NCBI RefSeq assembly: GCF_027568395.1
Contig: NZ_JANKZL010000001.1
Span: forward strand, 434,001 to 498,000
From: Aminobacter sp. HY435
GTDB lineage: Bacteria; Pseudomonadota; Alphaproteobacteria; Rhizobiales; Rhizobiaceae
Length of the DNA stretch: 64,000 nt
Direction: 5' to 3'
A program made the translations under genes and the position numbers. The notes under the pieces were generated by a model. The model saw only the letters and a program-made list of their open reading frames with translations, did no database searches and was not told the DNA's origin. Position 1 is the first letter of the stretch; each line of letters begins with the position of its first letter. Of the stretch, positions 16,472 to 25,199 are shown piece by piece.

Positions 16472-17239
16472 TTAGGACTGCCCCGGCCTGCCTTCACTAG
16501 CCTGAGCACCAGCGCCGAGATCAAACATCCACAGCCCCCCGTCGTCCATGTGAGGGGGATGATATTGACGGTCCTGCGGAATAGGCTCGAGCCGCACACC
16601 GGTTTCATCCGCCAGATAGTCATAGCCGATGGGCTGGTCACGGCGATCAGGGTCGAGAAAACTGTACAGATCGCGCCGCGCCGCTCGCCGACCTGGATCG
16701 ATCATTTTCAGATGATAGAGATTTAGCCCGCAGCGCATTTCCTTGAAGCCCGCATTCCGCGGATACCAAAGGTCATGCAATCCAGTGTCAGTTCGTTCTG
16801 AAGGGTTGAATGCTCGAAACAGGCAATAGCGGATCTTTGCTCCCCATATGCCATCGATGCGGTAACTGTCCGGCGCGTACAGTTCGCGAAAATTGAACCC
16901 CCACGCGATGCGCCCCTTCCTGCTGGTCAGTTCCGAGATTTGCGATGATACCGAACCTTCAAAGCGTTCGTCTGGATCTACCGCCAATATCCAATCGGCA
17001 CCCGCGTTCCGCGCAGCCCCGATCAAGGCGCGTCGTCGCTCGACTTCATTGCTGAACACCCCCGTCGACAAGCGATCGTCATACGCTATCCAGCCATCGA
17101 CAATCGGATCGATGTTTGCGAGCAAGTCTGGAACCAAGTGCGCATCAAAGCGGAAGCTGAAGACCGCAATTACCTTTTGCCTGCGCTTGAATATGGATTT
17201 CCATCGCGACATGCTTGGCTTGATATTGCTACTAATCAC
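16472..17239 (-). CDS. Glycosyltransferase family 2-like protein
   Basis: 255 residues from GTG 17239, which has AAAGGTG 5-6 bases upstream; ATG 17212 is an alternative. VIAVFSFRFDAHLVPDLL begins a GT-A-like fold, RRALIGAARNAGADWILAVDPDE carries a DPD motif equivalent to the DXD metal/nucleotide-sugar site, and several Trp/Arg-rich segments follow. There are no membrane segments. It is adjacent to a second glycosyltransferase on the same strand. Donor and acceptor cannot be named; capsule, LPS or exopolysaccharide synthesis is the usual setting. Confidence 0.7.
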   Translation of the reverse strand: MISSNIKPSMSRWKSIFKRRQKVIAVFSFRFDAHLVPDLLANIDPIVDGWIAYDDRLSTGVFSNEVERRRALIGAARNAGADWILAVDPDERFEGSVSSQISELTSRKGRIAWGFNFRELYAPDSYRIDGIWGAKIRYCLFRAFNPSERTDTGLHDLWYPRNAGFKEMRCGLNLYHLKMIDPGRRAARRDLYSFLDPDRRDQPIGYDYLADETGVRLEPIPQDRQYHPPHMDDGGLWMFDLGAGAQASEGRPGQS

Positions 17240-17279
17240 ACGGCACCTTTTGAAATTCTAATCATTCAACATGATTCAG

Positions 17280-18146
17280 CTATTTGGCCGTCCATCGGGA
17301 AAACAGCACGCCGCCTGCTTTGGCACCCAACGTGATCCAGAATATCGGCATCGACATCATCACGAAGAATAGATCGCGCCCCCTCAGGCCAGAGCGCGCC
17401 AGGGCCCGTGCCGGACGCGATTGGCGCAGCACATCCCGGGCAATCTTCAAATGCGTCTTTCCCAATATCCGATGCATGTCTTGGCCATAGCGGACGCCAC
17501 GTTGAAACTGATCCGCAATCAGCCGCGTAAGTCGCGTTTCATTGAGATGAACAGTCTGAACCTCGGGTTCCCAGACCGGCTGCAAGTCGTGCGGAAGCCT
17601 CTTCAAGAACTCGGTGTCTTCGCAAGTTTGGATGCTCTCGTTGAACTGACCGAACTCTTCGAAGAGTTTTCGATCGAACGAAGCGCCGAAGCGGATTGCA
17701 AGATGTTCTGGCAAGCCGGGCAGCCGACGCATGAACATACCGATGTAGCCAGCGCACGCGACCAAGTTGCGGGGATGGCTGTTCACGATGGCGCTGGACA
17801 CCGCTCGCGCTCCGCGATGATGGCGAGACAGACGCTTTTCTACCCACCCAGCCCGCGCCCGACAGTCACTCGCCAGAAAAGCAACAAACGGCGCTTGTGT
17901 TTCGTCTATGCCACGATTGCGGGCCGCTCCGACATACAGGCGCTCCTTGTATTCGATGCATGGCACATCGATGCCTGCCCTATTGAGCACGCTGCGAACG
18001 TCACCCCCGCCAGAGTTGACCACGACGATCTCCGTAGGGAGATCCTGGTCCAGCAATGATCGAACAGCATCCACAACGTCCGTCGACGCCCTGTAGCAAA
18101 GTACGATCGTCGCGAGTTCACTCTGTCGGGCAAGCACGCAATGCAT
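17280..18146 (-). CDS. Glycosyltransferase family 2
   Basis: 288 residues from ATG 18146; a TTG at 18167 is possible. The N-terminus ATIVLCYRASTDVVDAVRSLL and EIVVVNSGGGD are typical of GT2 nucleotide-sugar binding, YVGAARNRGIDE and PFVAFLASDCRARAGW form the catalytic metal region with SDC in the DXD position. The C-terminal portion has a hydrophobic stretch (FFVMMSMPIFWITLGAKAGG) that may dock to the membrane. It lies 40 bases upstream of the other glycosyltransferase and probably shares a transcript. Confidence 0.8.
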   Translation of the reverse strand: MHCVLARQSELATIVLCYRASTDVVDAVRSLLDQDLPTEIVVVNSGGGDVRSVLNRAGIDVPCIEYKERLYVGAARNRGIDETQAPFVAFLASDCRARAGWVEKRLSRHHRGARAVSSAIVNSHPRNLVACAGYIGMFMRRLPGLPEHLAIRFGASFDRKLFEEFGQFNESIQTCEDTEFLKRLPHDLQPVWEPEVQTVHLNETRLTRLIADQFQRGVRYGQDMHRILGKTHLKIARDVLRQSRPARALARSGLRGRDLFFVMMSMPIFWITLGAKAGGVLFSRWTAK

Positions 18147-18313
18147 CTCCAAGCCGAACACTCTCAAAGGCCACCAAGGGAAGTGCCTTTAAGTGATACA
18201 TGCACAATCTGCAATATGCCTGATACCTAATTACCACAACCTTTGCTTGCCGTTTTCGGATAGCAGTTGTGAGGCGGCGCACCTGCTTCGGATATTTGGG
18301 CATGAGCGGCCCA

Positions 18314-18521
18314 GCAGTCCCAAAACCGGAGCGCATTGCCCGCCGTCCGAGGAAAGGGCTCGACATCGGTCGACCGAATAGCGTCTCGACGATGACTTGA
18401 TGAGATTTGTGAACGACCCACATCCCCAGACGATACATGAACCGTCGACAGCCCTTTGCGGGCGCAGGTCGCTGGGCAAGCCGCGCGCCCAAACGCAATC
18501 GTCGAGGATCATCAAGCCGCC
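18314..18521. repeat. About 210-bp duplicated segment, left copy
   Basis: This segment aligns to 21163-21376 in the same orientation with small indels; the longest shared runs include GTCGACCGAATAGCGTCTCG and GATGACTTGATGAGATTTGT. The two copies bracket the acyltransferase and methyltransferase genes. The duplication is probably the result of earlier tandem gene copies or of insertion between them. Confidence 0.75.
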
Positions 18522-18700
18522 GTAGTTTCGGCGATTGGTCTTGCGGGCAACGGCCCATGTTGCGCCGACACATCGCCAGAGCGATCGACGATCTGCACAA
18601 GGCGGTCGCGTTCCTCGACATGATGATGGCGATGAACCAGGCCGACGAACCCAGACTTCGTCGGGAAGCACAGCGATGCCAGGGAGCCTCAGGGCTGCTT
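18314..18700 (-). pseudogene. Degraded 3' part of a methyltransferase gene, copy 1
   Basis: No intact reading frame is supported between 18147 and 18891. Minus-strand frames contain pieces resembling the end of a Methyltransf_24-type enzyme: HRHHHVEERDRLVQIV (degenerate acidic loop), GGLMILDDCVWARGLPSDL and, in another frame, WVVHKSHQVIVETL. The frame change between the last two shows the gene is broken. The segment 18314-18521 recurs at 21163-21376 with clear similarity. Identification as a methyltransferase rests on these short motifs only. Confidence 0.5.
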
Positions 18701-18891
18701 GCGCAGAGGCCGCACAGGCAGGAATGAAATCATGGCCAGACTGCCTTTTTATTCCAAGACATCCTTGATTTTCTTGCCAAAATATTCGGATTCGGCCTAG
18801 ACACAGCCCTGAAGAATACGAGCACATCGGCATACACGCCGGGTACGCCTGATCGGAACGGCCATGCTCACGGATCGTAGGGTGCAGCAGA

Positions 18892-20016
18892 ATGCAAAGA
18901 TCGACTTTGGACGGGGCCAATGCGACGCGCCTGCTTGCTGCATCGACCATCCTTCTCTTCCACCTGATCAGGATGCCTTCGCTGGAATTCCCTAGTTCGG
19001 TTCGTTACATCTACGAATTCGGCGGGTATGGCGTCCCCTTATTCTACATCCTAAGTGCCTTCGTGCTTTGCTATGGCTACTTCGGGAATTTGAACACCCG
19101 CTCGCAAGTTATTGATTTTTATGTGAGGCGGTTTTTCCGGATTGCTCCATTCTACTACTTCATGATGGCGATTTTCTTCGCGTGGCACTTGGTGGTATTT
19201 AACGGCTATGTTATACCACTGGACAAAATGTTTATTTCAGCAACGTTTCTGTTTAATCTCGTTCCGGGATACGCAGAAGGGGTTGTCTGGGCATCATGGT
19301 CCATCGGCGTCGAGATGCTCTTTTATGCAATATTTCCGCTCGTCTCCTGGCTCGCTTTTTCTTTGGGGAGGTCGGTTGCACTCTTTGCAACCGCTGTGTG
19401 CATCAACGCGGCCTGGCGCTACTTCTTCATCATTGGTAATGATGACAAGGTTCTGGCAAGCTTCGCCACCTCCTCAATTTTCAATCAACTTCATTACTTT
19501 GCGGCAGGGGTCGTTGCTTTTTGGGCTTGGAAGAAGTGGAACTCCATGGTTCCTCATCGGCTCGTGATCGCCGCGGCGCTGTTCTGCATTGGTCTTCTAG
19601 CAACCTTTGCTCCAAGTATCATGCACTACTATAGCAAGGTCTTTGGCGCCTTTTGGGCGACTGCGTTCGCCGCAACCTGGGCCGCGGCTTTGGCCTTGCT
19701 GGTTGCAGGCTTCGGATTTGACCGCTTCCGGCTCAAGTCGCTTGCATGGACCGCCAAGCTGGGGGAAGCCAGCTTCAGCATCTACCTATGGCATCCTCTC
19801 GTTATCGGCTCCCTGAACATGGCTGGCGCTTACAAGTGGCTATATGCTTCCCTGCCCGGCGTTGCTGCCCCGTTCTTCGCGAGTGCGGCACTAACATTTG
19901 CAATAGTTCTGCCGCTGTCATCGCTCTCTTACGAGTTCATAGAGAAACGGGCGAGTTTCATGCTTCGTCGCGCCTTCGTGAATGCAACGAAAGCCAGGCC
20001 CCCGATAACGATTTGA
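18892..20016 (+). CDS. Acyltransferase family 3 (OafA-like) membrane protein
   Basis: 374 residues with about ten hydrophobic segments. LDGANATRLLAASTILLFHLI opens the Acyl_transf_3 domain with its conserved His, GVPLFYILSAFVLCYGY and YVRRFFRIAPFYYFMM follow, and SWSIGVEMLFYAIFPL is the family hallmark. Members O-acetylate surface polysaccharides such as O-antigen, capsule or nodulation factors. The gene is visibly A/T-richer than the flanking core genes. Its stop codon falls inside a 34-base repeat shared with the end of the next gene. Confidence 0.85.
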   Translation: MQRSTLDGANATRLLAASTILLFHLIRMPSLEFPSSVRYIYEFGGYGVPLFYILSAFVLCYGYFGNLNTRSQVIDFYVRRFFRIAPFYYFMMAIFFAWHLVVFNGYVIPLDKMFISATFLFNLVPGYAEGVVWASWSIGVEMLFYAIFPLVSWLAFSLGRSVALFATAVCINAAWRYFFIIGNDDKVLASFATSSIFNQLHYFAAGVVAFWAWKKWNSMVPHRLVIAAALFCIGLLATFAPSIMHYYSKVFGAFWATAFAATWAAALALLVAGFGFDRFRLKSLAWTAKLGEASFSIYLWHPLVIGSLNMAGAYKWLYASLPGVAAPFFASAALTFAIVLPLSSLSYEFIEKRASFMLRRAFVNATKARPPITI

Positions 20017-20044
20017 CCACTGTCGCCTTGAGGGTGCCGCTGGC
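20011..20044. repeat. 34-bp repeat spanning the acyltransferase stop codon
   Basis: The sequence from ATTTGA through GTGCCGCTGGC matches 20980-21013 at all but two bases. In both places TTTGA provides the TGA stop of the upstream plus-strand gene. On the minus strand it encodes a GTLKATV peptide. It suggests that both genes were joined to copies of the same older sequence. Confidence 0.75.
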
Positions 20045-20211
20045 GATGCCAAGCACCGCTCTCGTTTTGGGAACGTGCCGATTACCGCGCCGGCGGGCAC
20101 GGTTCTATCCATGGTATTTCCTCGCTATGCTTTGGGAAGGCAAACATCGCGCTCGTTGCAAATGGCAACGGGCGAAGCTAGCGTCGTGCGCCTGAGGAAC
20201 AGGGGGACCGA

Positions 20212-20985
20212 ATGTCAAGCTTACATGAAGAACTCTTGTCGGCCTACCCGCGTTGCGGGACGATTGAAGTATCACAGATCGTCGCTCCAGACGACAGCAT
20301 GTTCAACTCTGGTCAAGCTTGGTACTTCCCGGTCGGGGCAAGCGGTCTGCGGGTGTGCCTGAATGCCATCTCTCGATCCGGTCTTGGCCAAGTTCGTCGG
20401 ATTCTGGATATTCCTTGCGGCCATGGCCGGGTAGCACGATATTTACGAGCAGGCTTTCCCGACGCTTCGATGTTTTATTGCGACATCGACCGAAGCGGCG
20501 TTGACTTTTGTGCCGAGACACTGGGCGGCCATGGCATCTATTCCGAACCGGACCTGACTGCGGTAGATCTGCCCGGCGACCTCGACCTGATTTGGGTAGG
20601 CTCGCTGTTCACCCACGTCGACGAGGCGCGCACGAAACTCTGGCTTGAGCACCTGAGCTCTCGGCTTTCCCCGATGGGCGTTCTGGTTGCCACGTTCCAC
20701 GGTCTCTACTCGATCATCGAGCATTCGCTCCGGCCCATGATCAACCCCACCGGGTGGGCAGAGATCATGCGCCAGTTCGAGCAGGGAGGCTACGGTTACG
20801 CTGCATATACGGAACACGACATGGGCGACTATGGCGTTTCCCTTGTAAGGCCGTCCAAGCTCATCGACATTGCTACATCAATCCCGGAAACGCGTGTTCT
20901 CTCCTTTACCGAACGGGCGTGGGCCAACAATCACGACGTTCTCGTTGTCGCGAAACCTGGCAGGGCGAGCCTTATCAGAATTTGA
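20212..20985 (+). CDS. Class I SAM-dependent methyltransferase
   Basis: 257 residues; AGGGGG lies 6 bases before ATG 20212. ILDIPCGHGRVARYL (about residues 64-78) is SAM motif I, followed by ASMFYCDIDRSGVDFC (motif II, acidic residue binding ribose) and LDLIWVGSLFTHVD (motif IV). The C-terminal part has no recognised domain. It lies after the acyltransferase in the accessory patch, so surface glycan modification is a fair guess. Its stop lies in the second 34-base repeat, and a short antisense frame overlaps its last bases. Confidence 0.8.
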   Translation: MSSLHEELLSAYPRCGTIEVSQIVAPDDSMFNSGQAWYFPVGASGLRVCLNAISRSGLGQVRRILDIPCGHGRVARYLRAGFPDASMFYCDIDRSGVDFCAETLGGHGIYSEPDLTAVDLPGDLDLIWVGSLFTHVDEARTKLWLEHLSSRLSPMGVLVATFHGLYSIIEHSLRPMINPTGWAEIMRQFEQGGYGYAAYTEHDMGDYGVSLVRPSKLIDIATSIPETRVLSFTERAWANNHDVLVVAKPGRASLIRI

Positions 20986-21124
20986 ACACCGTCGCCTTGA
21001 GGGTGCCGCTGGCAGAGGTCGGGTTAGCGTCGATAATGAAATACTCAAACTGCGACGGGCCGGCGATTGGCGCCCCGATGCCCTTGTTGCCAGTGTTGAG
21101 GCCAATGGCGGCAGGGGTCGACAT
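20975..21124 (-). pseudogene. 49-residue antisense frame, probable C-terminal fragment of an unknown protein
   Basis: The frame from ATG 21124 to TGA 20975 encodes a peptide with IGLNTGNKGIGAP, FEYFIIDANPTSASGTL and a KATVFKF end. It reads like the last third of a secreted or structural beta-rich protein rather than a random frame. A trace of its end (GTLKATVVK, without the stop) recurs antisense to the acyltransferase end near 20011-20044. No family is recognised. It could also be a small intact gene. Confidence 0.3.
20980..21013. repeat. 34-bp repeat spanning the methyltransferase stop codon
   Basis: Second copy of the element at 20011-20044, with two mismatches. It covers the TGA of the methyltransferase (20983-20985) and continues into the broken region to the right. 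Confidence 0.75.
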
Positions 21125-21162
21125 ATGACCGACGTTCTCCCTGATGATGCAGTTGCGCCGCG

Positions 21163-21376
21163 CTGCCCAAAAACCGCAACGCATTGCCCGCCGTCCAAGG
21201 AAAGGCTCCCATTGCCCTCGGTCGACCGAATAGCGTCTCGACGATGACTTGATGAGATTTGTGGACGACCCTCACATCACCAGACGATACCATGAACCGT
21301 CGACAGCCCCACGCGGGCGCAGGTTGCTGGGCAAGTCGCGCGCCCTACGCGATCGTCGAGGATCATCACGCCGCCA
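21163..21376. repeat. About 210-bp duplicated segment, right copy
   Basis: Direct-orientation partner of 18314-18521. It ends about 270 bases before the tRNA-Leu gene. Confidence 0.75.
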
Positions 21377-21400
21377 GGGTCAAGCATAGCCAGGCACGGA
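21163..21400 (-). pseudogene. Degraded 3' part of a methyltransferase gene, copy 2
   Basis: Related to 18314-18521. The minus strand reads LDPGGVMILDDRV, then loses frame relative to copy 1 by a one-base difference, and later continues as VVHKSHQVIVETLFGRP. Nothing upstream restores an intact gene. The stretch from 20986 to 21649 therefore holds only decayed sequence before the tRNA. Confidence 0.5.
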
Positions 21401-21649
21401 CAATGGGAGGTTGCGGTGTCGCGCGCATGACCTGCGTTCACGTAATGACGCTGAACTTTTGTCCTTCGACAACCAGTCTGCCCCAGCTGAATTGGAGCGC
21501 TCGAAGGGGGTGCGCGTGTAACGCTACAGAAAATCTGCGCAAAATCTTGAATTGTTTCAGGAAAGTCCAGCTGGTCCCGGATCGCCGCAAGCTGCCGGCG
21601 CTGGGGCCGATCAGCCGATCAAGTGACTTGGTGATCACCTGAAAAGTGA

Positions 21650-21734
21650 TGGTGCGGTCGAGAAGACTCGAACTTCCACGGGTTGCCCCACAGCGACCTC
21701 AACGCTGCGCGTCTACCAATTCCGCCACGACCGC
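21650..21734 (-). tRNA. tRNA-Leu (anticodon GAG)
   Basis: On the minus strand the acceptor stem GCGGTCG (21734-21728) pairs with CGACCGC before A-CCA at 21650-21653, with CCA encoded. The anticodon stem CAGCG/CGCTG encloses the loop TTGAGGT, giving GAG. A long variable arm (TGTGGGGCAACCCGTG) marks a class II tRNA, and the T arm contains GTTCGAGTC. Its 3' end faces the accessory patch. Confidence 0.95.
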
Positions 21735-21941
21735 ACTGTCACAGAGGGCCGGTCCGAACCGGCTCGCGGCATGTAGCAAATCGTTTCCGGGGAGACAAGC
21801 GCCCTCGACGATATTCTCCAATCAATCTGCATACCCCAACGGAAAGCAGCGACATTTGTCCACAATGGCGGCCATGGCAGCCCTGGCACTGGACGTTTCG
21901 GGCCTGAGAAGCCATATCAGGCACAAGAACGGACCCAGACA

Positions 21942-22682
21942 ATGACCGAACGCAGCCTGATCGCCACGTCGTTTTTGCCCATTTCCGGCTCCTCGCCTGT
22001 CGAATGGCGAATCGAGCCCGGCCTCACCCCTTACGATCGGGCGCTGGCCTTCATGGAATCGCGCGCCGACCAGATTCGCCAGGGCACGTCAGGCGAGCTT
22101 GTCTGGCTTGTCGAGCATCCCCCGATCTACACCGCGGGCACCAGCGCGCAGGAATCGGATCTCGTCGATCCCGACCGCTTTCCGGTGTTCAAGACCGGAC
22201 GTGGCGGCGAATACACCTATCACGGGCCGGGACAGCGCGTGGCCTATGTCATGCTCGATCTCAAGCGCCGACGCGAAGACGTCCGCGCCTTCGTTGCAGC
22301 ACTGGAGGCATGGATCATCGAGGCACTTGCGTCGTTCAATGTGAAGGGCGAGCGCCGCGAAGATCGTGTCGGCGTTTGGGTGGTCAGGCCCGATCGCCCG
22401 GCCCTGCCCGGCGGGTCGCCGGCCGAAGACAAGATCGCCGCCATCGGCATCAGGTTGCGCCGCTGGGTTTCCTTCCACGGCATAGCGATCAATGTCGAAC
22501 CGGAACTCGGCCACTTCTCCGGCATTGTGCCTTGCGGCGTCAGCGACCATGGCGTGACAAGCCTGGTCGACCTTGGCCTGCCGGTGACGATGGACAACCT
22601 CGATGTCGCCCTGAAGGTTGCATTCGAGAATATCTTCGGTCCGGCGGAAGTTCCCCTCGCAGCGCTCAGCGAGACTGCCTGA
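21942..22682 (+). CDS. lipB: LipB, octanoyl-[acyl-carrier-protein]:protein octanoyltransferase
   Basis: 246 residues. [17 protein letters not shown] (about residues 50-66), [21 protein letters not shown] (about 86-106, the RGG-x-T-x-HGPGQ signature), [20 protein letters not shown] with the catalytic Lys replaced in the family position near GIR, and [17 protein letters not shown] with the catalytic Cys are all visible. The enzyme transfers octanoate from ACP to lipoyl domains for lipoate synthesis in the cytoplasm. It stands alone, divergent from the tRNA gene. Confidence 0.93.
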   Translation: MTERSLIATSFLPISGSSPVEWRIEPGLTPYDRALAFMESRADQIRQGTSGELVWLVEHPPIYTAGTSAQESDLVDPDRFPVFKTGRGGEYTYHGPGQRVAYVMLDLKRRREDVRAFVAALEAWIIEALASFNVKGERREDRVGVWVVRPDRPALPGGSPAEDKIAAIGIRLRRWVSFHGIAINVEPELGHFSGIVPCGVSDHGVTSLVDLGLPVTMDNLDVALKVAFENIFGPAEVPLAALSETA

Positions 22683-22848
22683 GACCACTCTTGGTGATCC
22701 GGGGCCCGGATGACGGAACGCGGGCTGGAGCCGCACGCACAGGGGCATTGCCCCGTAGCCGCCGTCGGTGGAGCCCGCGGGCGACGAGCTGCGGGCAAGC
22801 CCGCACCCCTTGTCCAAATACAGGGAACAGGTCCCCAGCGGGCGCTCG
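22683..22848. other. Intergenic stretch with GC-rich hairpins after lipB
   Basis: No gene is seen. GGGGCATTGCCCC and TGCGGGCAAGCCCGCA form short hairpins; either could end the lipB or microprotein transcript, but neither has a T-tract. The stretch 22993-23226 on the other side of the SOS boxes also shows no gene. Confidence 0.5.
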
Positions 22849-22935
22849 TCAGAGCGCGCCGATCCACATGGCCATCGTGACAAGAAAGGCGCTCATGCAC
22901 ACCATCGAGACGACATCCTGGATCAGATCGGTCAT
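22849..22935 (-). CDS. 28-residue single-pass membrane microprotein with SOS-box promoter (SidA-like candidate)
   Basis: The minus-strand frame runs from ATG 22935 to TGA 22849. AGGAG sits 6 bases before the ATG, an ideal ribosome site. The product starts MTDLIQDVV and continues as one hydrophobic helix (about residues 8-28, containing CMSAFLVTMAMWIGAL). Upstream lies TTGACA (22992-22987) overlapped by three GAAC half-sites spaced 7 bases apart, the alphaproteobacterial LexA operator pattern. Caulobacter SidA is a 29-residue inner-membrane SOS-induced division inhibitor; the size, topology and control match, though sequence homology cannot be claimed. The gene could be a different SOS-induced membrane peptide. 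Confidence 0.7.
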   Translation of the reverse strand: MTDLIQDVVSMVCMSAFLVTMAMWIGAL

Positions 22936-22957
22936 AACTCGCTCCTGTTTTTAATAT

Positions 22958-22983
22958 GTTCGTAATTTGTTCTATTTTTGTTC
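22958..22983 (-). promoter_or_regulatory. Tandem overlapping SOS (LexA) boxes
   Basis: Plus-strand GTTC occurs at 22958-22961, 22969-22972 and 22980-22983, each separated by exactly 7 bases, making two overlapping GTTC-N7-GTTC boxes. This is the LexA-binding form known in alphaproteobacteria. They lie between the TTGACA -35 (22992-22987, minus strand) and the microprotein's ribosome site, where repressor would block transcription. Confidence 0.8.
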
Positions 22984-23226
22984 AAATGTCAACGCGAGCC
23001 ATTGCGTTGCGGCGGCAGGCAGCCACGGCAAGAGAATCGACAGTAAACAAAGGATTTATGCGCGCGAGCGCCAGCCGTCCTCCGTTAAGGAAAGCGGCTC
23101 AGCGCGCGATCTGAAGCAAATTGAGCGGAGACCTGGTATCCAGGGGCAGTCGTGGACGACAGCAGCGGATAGGCGCACAGCCCGCGCGCGCCGGCACCGT
23201 CAGCGTCCGGCACGCCGCGCCAGGCG

Positions 23227-23916
23227 CTAGCGCAGCGCCACGACCTTGCCGTCGGCCAGCGTCACCCGACGGTCCATGCGCGCGGCGAGTTCGTGATTGT
23301 GGGTCGCGATCATCGCCGCCAGCCCCGACTGCCTGACCAGCGCCGAAAGCGCGTCGAACACATAGCCGGCGGTCACCGGATCGAGATTGCCGGTCGGCTC
23401 GTCGGCCAGCAGGACCAGGGGCGCATTGGCGACCGCACGGGCGATCGCCACGCGCTGCTGTTCGCCGCCCGACAATTCGGACGGCCGATGCTGCGCCCGC
23501 TTGCCGATCTTCATGTATTCGAGCAGCATGCCTGCCCGCTCGCTCGCTTCCTTGCGCGACAGACCTTTTACCAGCTGCGGCATCATCACGTTTTCCAGCG
23601 CCGAGAATTCCGGCAGCAGGTGATGGAACTGGTAGACGAAGCCGACGTCGTTGCGGCGGATCGCGGTGCGTTCGTCATCCGACAGCCGCCCGCAGGCGCG
23701 TCCGTTGAGGATGACATCGCCAGCGTCGGGCCGCTCGAGCAGCCCGGCCGTGTGCAGCAGCGTCGACTTGCCGGCGCCGGAAGGCGCCACCAGCGCCACC
23801 ATTTCGCCGGGCTTCAGCGAAAAGTTGGCGTTGTTGAGGATCGTCAGCTTGCGAGACCCCTGCTCATAGTGGCGTTCGACGCCCTTGAGCTCGATAACGG
23901 ATTCGATGCCCATCAT
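23227..23916 (-). CDS. lolD: LolD, lipoprotein-releasing ABC transporter ATP-binding protein
   Basis: 229 residues from ATG 23916, which overlaps the lolC stop as ATGA. Walker A is [11 protein letters not shown] (near residue 44), the Q-loop [20 protein letters not shown] is typical of LolD, the signature is [14 protein letters not shown] and Walker [14 protein letters not shown]. It powers extraction of outer-membrane lipoproteins from the inner membrane to LolA, together with the upstream permease. It is the last gene of the proS-lolC-lolD unit in this window. Confidence 0.95.
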   Translation of the reverse strand: MMGIESVIELKGVERHYEQGSRKLTILNNANFSLKPGEMVALVAPSGAGKSTLLHTAGLLERPDAGDVILNGRACGRLSDDERTAIRRNDVGFVYQFHHLLPEFSALENVMMPQLVKGLSRKEASERAGMLLEYMKIGKRAQHRPSELSGGEQQRVAIARAVANAPLVLLADEPTGNLDPVTAGYVFDALSALVRQSGLAAMIATHNHELAARMDRRVTLADGKVVALR

Positions 23917-25199
23917 TCGTACCTCAGGGCTTCGACAGGATCGAGCTTGGCTGCGCGCCAAGCCGGGAACAGCGTCGCCAGGAACGACAGCACCAGCGCC
24001 ATCAGCACCACCGAAATCGTCTCGCTCACGTCCATCTTGGCGGGCAACTGGCTCAGGAAGTAGAGCTCGGGATTGAACAGCACCGTGCCCGAAAGCCACG
24101 AAAAGAACTGCCGGATGCGCTCGACATTGAGGCAGATGACGACGCCGAGCAGCACGCCGGCGATCGTACCGGTCATGCCGATGGCAGCACCTGTCATCAG
24201 GAAGATGCGCATCACCGCACCGCGTGTCGCGCCCATGGTGCGCAGGATCGCGATGTCGCGGCCCTTGTCCTTGACCAGCATGATCAGGCCCGAAATGATG
24301 TTGAGCGCAGCCACCAGCACGATCAGCGTCAGGATCATGAACATGACGTTGCGCTCGACCTGCAGCGCCGAGAAGAAGGTCTGGTTGCGCTGGCGCCAGT
24401 CGGTCAGGAAGATCGGCCGTTGCGCCGCCTCCTCGACCTTGGGCTTGATCGCATCGACATTGTCGGGATCGTCGAGATAGATCTCGATCGAGCCCACCTT
24501 GCCTTCCGAATTGAAATAGAGCTGCGCCTCGTTGAGCGGCATGAAGACGATCGAGCTGTCATACTCCGACATGCCCACTTCGAAGATGCCGACGATCGGA
24601 TAGGCCTTGACGCGCGGCGTCGTCCCCATCGGGGTGACGTCGCCGTCAGGCGAAACCAGCGTGATGCTGTCGCCCAGCACCAGCCCCATGTTTTCGGCCA
24701 TGCGCCGGCCAACCACCACGCCGTCGCTGCCGTCGAAGCCGACAATCGAGCCCTGCTTGATGTTGTTGGCGACCAGCGTCACCTTGCCGAGGTCCTCGCC
24801 GCGGATGCCGCGCACCAGAGCGCCGGAACCGCTGCTGACGTTACCCTGGGCCAGCACCTGGCCTTCGACGAGCGGAATGGCGTACTTGACCCCTGCAACG
24901 CCGTTGATGCGGCCAGCCACTGCGGCATAGTCCTCGAGCGGCGTGTCGATCGGCGTGACGATGAGATGGCCGTTGACGCCGAGGATGCGCGTCAAGAGCT
25001 CGGCACGAAAACCGTTCATCACCGCCATCACCACGATCAGCGTGGCGACCCCAAGCATGATGCCGAGGAAGGAGATCGATGCGATCACCGAGATGACCGT
25101 TTCCTTGCGCTTCGAACGAAGGTAGCGCCAGGCCACCATGCGCTCGAACACCGAAAACGGTCCAGCGCCCGCCGGTTTCGCCGCCGCTTGTTGGCTCAT
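23913..25199 (-). CDS. lolC: LolC/LolE-family lipoprotein-releasing permease
   Basis: 428 residues from ATG 25199, in ATGA overlap with the proS stop; upstream codons belong antisense-free to proS coding sequence and are not used. [31 protein letters not shown] gives the first membrane segment, a large periplasmic domain (about 55-280) follows, and three membrane segments close the protein with [17 protein letters not shown] and [18 protein letters not shown], standard for MacB/LolC permeases. Only one permease gene is present, so it probably acts as a homodimer (LolF type). Confidence 0.92.
   Translation of the reverse strand: MSQQAAAKPAGAGPFSVFERMVAWRYLRSKRKETVISVIASISFLGIMLGVATLIVVMAVMNGFRAELLTRILGVNGHLIVTPIDTPLEDYAAVAGRINGVAGVKYAIPLVEGQVLAQGNVSSGSGALVRGIRGEDLGKVTLVANNIKQGSIVGFDGSDGVVVGRRMAENMGLVLGDSITLVSPDGDVTPMGTTPRVKAYPIVGIFEVGMSEYDSSIVFMPLNEAQLYFNSEGKVGSIEIYLDDPDNVDAIKPKVEEAAQRPIFLTDWRQRNQTFFSALQVERNVMFMILTLIVLVAALNIISGLIMLVKDKGRDIAILRTMGATRGAVMRIFLMTGAAIGMTGTIAGVLLGVVICLNVERIRQFFSWLSGTVLFNPELYFLSQLPAKMDVSETISVVLMALVLSFLATLFPAWRAAKLDPVEALRYE

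Noticed and set aside
18231-18950. A 239-codon minus-strand frame between the glycosyltransferase and the acyltransferase
   Set aside because: It strings together pieces of different original frames of a decayed methyltransferase and overlaps the acyltransferase start. It is better called a pseudogene.
15396-21734. The accessory patch as an active prophage or integrative element
   Set aside because: No integrase, transposase, phage gene, or repeat of the tRNA 3' end was found at the other edge.
22683-22848. Short hairpins after lipB as an intrinsic terminator
   Set aside because: Stems are present but no T-tract follows on either strand, so only a generic hairpin region is reported.
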